NCBI GenBank assembly: GCA_002348005.1
Contig: DDYQ01000110.1
Span: 1-7,028 of the forward strand
DNA length: 7,028 bases
Direction: 5' to 3'
From: Desulfobacteraceae bacterium UBA2230
GTDB taxonomy: Bacteria; Desulfobacterota; Desulfobacteria; Desulfobacterales; Desulfosarcinaceae
The position numbers were made by a program, and so were the translations under genes. Below the pieces are notes generated by a model, which was not told the DNA's origin, searched no databases, and saw only the letters and a program-made list of their open reading frames with translations. The first letter of the stretch is position 1. Every line of letters begins with the position of its first letter. This document shows, piece by piece, positions 4,735 to 7,028 of this stretch.

Positions 4735-5994
4735 GTGGACACTTCAAGCTGGGACTGGGAAGTCGGAGAAAAAAAGATCCCCCTGGCCGAGTGGCAGGAT
4801 CGCTTCAAGTGGATCGAAGAGCCGTATGCCAGTCCGGATGGCGAACGCGTCGCCGCCATCGTCAATGTAGACGAAGGCGAATTCAGTGTCTGCATCAACG
4901 GCGAGGCCTGGGAATCCCATTTCGACAAGATCTGGCACCTGCGCTTCACCCCCGACGGCCGCGCCATGTCACTGGTTTCCGAGGGGGGCGAATGGACTGT
5001 GGCGGTGGACGGCCAAAGCTGGGAAGAGAAGTTCGGTTACGTGTGGAACCCGCTTTTCAGTGCCGACGGCCGGCACATCGCCGTGGCGGTGCAGAACGAC
5101 GGCCGTTACGCCATGGCCATGGACGGGGTTGCCTGGGAACAGGATTTCGTTCAGATGACCTATTTCGCCCTCAGCGCCGATGGCCTGCATACGGCCGGGG
5201 CCGTGCAGGTAGCGGATGCCGATTCGGGCCAGATCCACAAATTCCAGCAAGGCACCTTTTCCGCCGCCCTGGACGGTTGCGCCTGGGAAAGCATGTTCGT
5301 CAATGCCTGGCAGCCGGTGATTTCCCCTGACGGCGCCCATTTGGCGGTCGAGGTTCGCCTTAACCTGTACGAATATACCATTGCAGTGGACGGCAAGGCC
5401 TGGGAGCAGAAATTCGGCTGCGTATGGACGCCCAGTTTCCATCCGCAAAGCGGAGCCGTGGTGGCGCCCGTGCGGCAGGCCGGTAAGTGGTACATGGCCG
5501 AAAACGGTCGACCCATCTGGGACACGCCCTTTGTGCAGCTTTGGAACCAGCAGTTCAATGCCGACGGCTCGCATCTGGCGGCCATTGTGGCGCCGACCTT
5601 CGGCCGCTGGACCGTGGCCGTGAACGGCCGGCCCTGGCCGGTAACGTTCGGCGAGTTGGTCACCGACATGGTCTTTGGACCGGACGGCCGGAGCATCGCG
5701 GCCCTGGCCAAGGAAAAGGACGGCTGGAAAACCGTAGTGGACGGCCGCGTCTGGCACAATACCTTCGACATGGCCTTTGCGCCGGTTTTTGCACCCGACG
5801 GCGGCACCGTGGCGGTCCGCATGGAACGCAAGGGCCGCTACGGCTTTGCGCTGAACGACCGTGTGCTGGACATCGCCGCCGAGGCGGCCTGGGACCCGCA
5901 GTTCAGTGCGGACGGCCGCTATCTGTTGCTGCGTTTCGTCGAATCGGGCGCGTATCACCGGCGGGTGCTGCCCGTCAGCGCCATCACCGGATAG
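4735..5994 (+). CDS. tmcD: TmcD-like Trp-rich repeat protein of the Tmc complex
   Basis: A 419-residue protein made almost wholly of imperfect repeats of about 37-50 residues. Each has a core like [S/A/T]-x-D-G-x3-[L/I/A]-A-x-V and a G-x-x-W-E-x-x-F strand. Asp-Gly (or equivalent) turns occur at about residues 35, 73, 111, 149, 199, 239 (degenerate, QSG), 277, 317, 354 and 393, giving about ten units that should fold as a beta-propeller related to WD40/TolB-type propellers. Tryptophan is very frequent. There is no signal peptide, membrane helix or Fe-S cysteine motif, so it is cytoplasmic. The identity rests on this Trp-rich composition together with the next genes: in Desulfovibrio vulgaris tmcD encodes a Trp-rich cytoplasmic subunit of the Tmc complex, of unclear function. 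It starts with GTG after a strong ribosome site. The stop is 13 nt before tmcC, so the genes are co-transcribed. Without the context it would be called only a propeller repeat protein. Confidence 0.85.
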   Translation: MDTSSWDWEVGEKKIPLAEWQDRFKWIEEPYASPDGERVAAIVNVDEGEFSVCINGEAWESHFDKIWHLRFTPDGRAMSLVSEGGEWTVAVDGQSWEEKFGYVWNPLFSADGRHIAVAVQNDGRYAMAMDGVAWEQDFVQMTYFALSADGLHTAGAVQVADADSGQIHKFQQGTFSAALDGCAWESMFVNAWQPVISPDGAHLAVEVRLNLYEYTIAVDGKAWEQKFGCVWTPSFHPQSGAVVAPVRQAGKWYMAENGRPIWDTPFVQLWNQQFNADGSHLAAIVAPTFGRWTVAVNGRPWPVTFGELVTDMVFGPDGRSIAALAKEKDGWKTVVDGRVWHNTFDMAFAPVFAPDGGTVAVRMERKGRYGFALNDRVLDIAAEAAWDPQFSADGRYLLLRFVESGAYHRRVLPVSAITG

Positions 5995-6007
5995 AGGAGA
6001 GAATGCC

Positions 6008-6667
6008 ATGCACGCGCTGTATGCTTTAGCCGCGGGTCCGCTGGCCTGGGCGGCCTTTATCCTGTTTTCGGGCGGGCTCCTGTTCCGGCTGATTCAATTG
6101 CTGGTGCGGGTGAACCGCACCGAAAAATTCATCACCAGTTACTTCAGCCTGAGATACGGCCTGCGCTCGATCCTGCACTGGCTCGTTCCCTTCGGCACGG
6201 CCGGCTGGCGCAGCCACCCGGTGTTGACGGTGGTCACGTTCCTGTTCCACATCGGACTTTTGGTTACGCCTCTCTTCCTGCTGGCGCATATCGTCCTTTG
6301 GGATGAGTCCTGGAACCTGAGCTGGTGGAGTCTGCCGGACCTGCTGGCCGACATTCTGACCCTGATCGTGATCGCCGGCTGCCTTTTTTTTCTGGTGCGC
6401 CGTATGGTGCGGCCGGAAGTTAAATTCGTAACCGACGCCTCGGACTACATCCTGCTGCTCATCGTCGCGGCCCCGTTCGTCACGGGCTTTCTGGCCAGCC
6501 AGCAGTGGGGTCCCAGCGATTGGATGACCATTGCGCACATCCTTAGCGGCGAAATCATGCTGGTTGCCATACCGTTCACGCGGCTGAGCCACATGCTTTT
6601 TTCGATCTTCACGCGGGCCTACATGGGATCGGAGTTCGGAAAAATCAGACATGCGCGGGACTGGTAG
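6008..6667 (+). CDS. tmcC: TmcC, cytochrome b-type membrane subunit of the Tmc complex
   Basis: A 219-residue integral membrane protein of the NarI/DsrM/HmcE-like class that should link the periplasmic cytochrome c3 TmcA to the cytoplasmic Fe-S subunit TmcB and the quinone pool. Five hydrophobic segments are visible, at about residues 11-33, 72-97, 112-130, 147-164 and 175-201. Histidines inside or at the edges of helices 2 and 5 (H81, H94, H177, H195) are placed to ligate two b hemes; this is inferred from the NarI-like pattern. The ATG at 6008 is preferred because AGGAG (5995-5999) lies 8 nt upstream. An ATG at 6003 is in another frame and stops after eight codons. It sits 13 nt after tmcD and 24 nt before tmcB. 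An alternative label is a general respiratory nitrate reductase gamma-like subunit, but the flanking genes favour Tmc. Confidence 0.87.
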   Translation: MHALYALAAGPLAWAAFILFSGGLLFRLIQLLVRVNRTEKFITSYFSLRYGLRSILHWLVPFGTAGWRSHPVLTVVTFLFHIGLLVTPLFLLAHIVLWDESWNLSWWSLPDLLADILTLIVIAGCLFFLVRRMVRPEVKFVTDASDYILLLIVAAPFVTGFLASQQWGPSDWMTIAHILSGEIMLVAIPFTRLSHMLFSIFTRAYMGSEFGKIRHARDW

Positions 6668-6691
6668 ACCGCATCGGCAGAGGAGATAAAA

Positions 6692-7028
6692 ATGGCCGAA
6701 CCGGAGAAAAATGAACCCACTAAAGTCTTGGACGAGGGCATCGAGACCGGTGTCGCGCGCCTGACCCCCGAGAAGATCGAACGGGTGGTCAGCAGTGTGC
6801 TCAAGGGGGAAACCGGGGCGCGTTTCCGTGCCTATGTGGAGACCTGTATCCACTGCGGCCTCTGCTCGGAGGCCTGCCATTACTACCTCTCGCACGACAA
6901 CGATCCGCACTTCTCGCCGGTGGGCAAAGTCAAACAGACCATCTGGGAGCTGCTCAAGCGCAAGGGGCGGGTGGATGCCGAATTCATCAAGCAGGCGGCC
7001 CGCATCGCCCACACCGAGTGCAACCTGT
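6692..7028 (+). CDS. tmcB: TmcB, HdrD-like iron-sulfur subunit, C-terminus cut by window end
   Basis: Open from ATG 6692 to the window end (112 full codons), with AGGAG at 6681-6685 and a 6-nt spacer. A cytoplasmic 4Fe-4S binding motif, C52-IH-C55-GL-C58-SEA-C62, is clear; it is followed by His63 rather than the usual Pro. A second cluster motif begins with C110-NL at the cut. This spacing between two CxxCxxCxxxC motifs is that of HdrC/HdrD and of TmcB/HmcF proteins, which would next carry CCG domains (not visible here). Charged residues and no signal peptide at the N-terminus agree with a cytoplasmic location. It lies directly downstream of tmcC in the same operon. TmcB receives electrons through TmcC and is thought to pass them to cytoplasmic acceptors. 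Because only the N-terminal part is visible, HmcF-like or generic HdrD-like naming cannot be excluded. Confidence 0.85.
   Translation, partial: MAEPEKNEPTKVLDEGIETGVARLTPEKIERVVSSVLKGETGARFRAYVETCIHCGLCSEACHYYLSHDNDPHFSPVGKVKQTIWELLKRKGRVDAEFIKQAARIAHTECNL

Noticed and set aside
4969..6009. Minus-strand open frame (346 codons) opposite tmcD
   Set aside because: Its apparent repeats are only the antisense image of the tmcD repeats; it has no independent domain evidence.
6382..6391. Eight-T run inside tmcC (a similar one lies near 4003-4012 in the regulator) as a possible frameshift site
   Set aside because: Both frames are open and continuous through the runs with sensible protein on each side, so nothing indicates programmed slippage.
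6879..6882. His instead of Pro after the fourth Cys of the first TmcB cluster motif
   Set aside because: All four ligand cysteines are present and the following Pro is not a ligand; many HdrC/HdrD-like proteins vary here.

Overview
The window reads as a piece of chromosome from an anaerobic sulfate-reducing bacterium of the Desulfobacterota, probably of the Desulfobacteraceae/Desulfosarcinaceae type. The grounds are gene content (a long HdrA-like flavoprotein next to a methylenetetrahydrofolate reductase, and a Tmc transmembrane electron-transfer cluster), moderately GC-rich coding sequence, and strong purine-rich ribosome binding sites. I see no mobile element, CRISPR array, tRNA or rRNA, and no disrupted gene. 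Both ends of the window cut a gene.

Left half (about 1-2884) is a minus-strand operon. In transcription order it carries a small TusA-fold protein (2884-2612) whose catalytic cysteine is replaced by alanine, a short MetF-type methylenetetrahydrofolate reductase (2505-1633), and the first 525 residues of an HdrA-like FAD/iron-sulfur protein (1577 to beyond position 1). Methyl-branch (Wood-Ljungdahl) chemistry is thus placed next to a heterodisulfide-reductase-type electron-transfer flavoprotein. This resembles the MetF-Hdr gene associations known in acetogens and other sulfate reducers. The first HdrA module has lost several of the usual cluster cysteines, and a second HdrA-like module begins near residue 456.

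The centre (2885-3092) is an AT-rich divergent intergenic region with a perfect 14-bp palindrome, two short direct repeats with an 8-nt period, and a nearly self-complementary sigma-54-like element. It separates the minus operon from a plus-strand gene for a PAS-AAA+-Fis sigma-54-dependent regulator (3093-4478) with five cysteines in its PAS domain.

Right half (4735-7028) is a tight plus-strand operon of three genes recognised as tmcD (Trp-rich beta-propeller-like repeat protein), tmcC (five-helix cytochrome b-type membrane subunit) and tmcB (HdrD-like iron-sulfur subunit, cut by the window end). Tmc carries electrons between periplasmic cytochrome c3 and the cytoplasm or membrane. The regulator lies between the two electron-transfer operons and points toward tmc, so it is a reasonable candidate controller of one or both; this is inferred from position only. 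The most unusual points are the cysteine-less TusA-like protein, the degenerate iron-sulfur motifs in the first HdrA module, and the Cys-rich PAS domain of the regulator.
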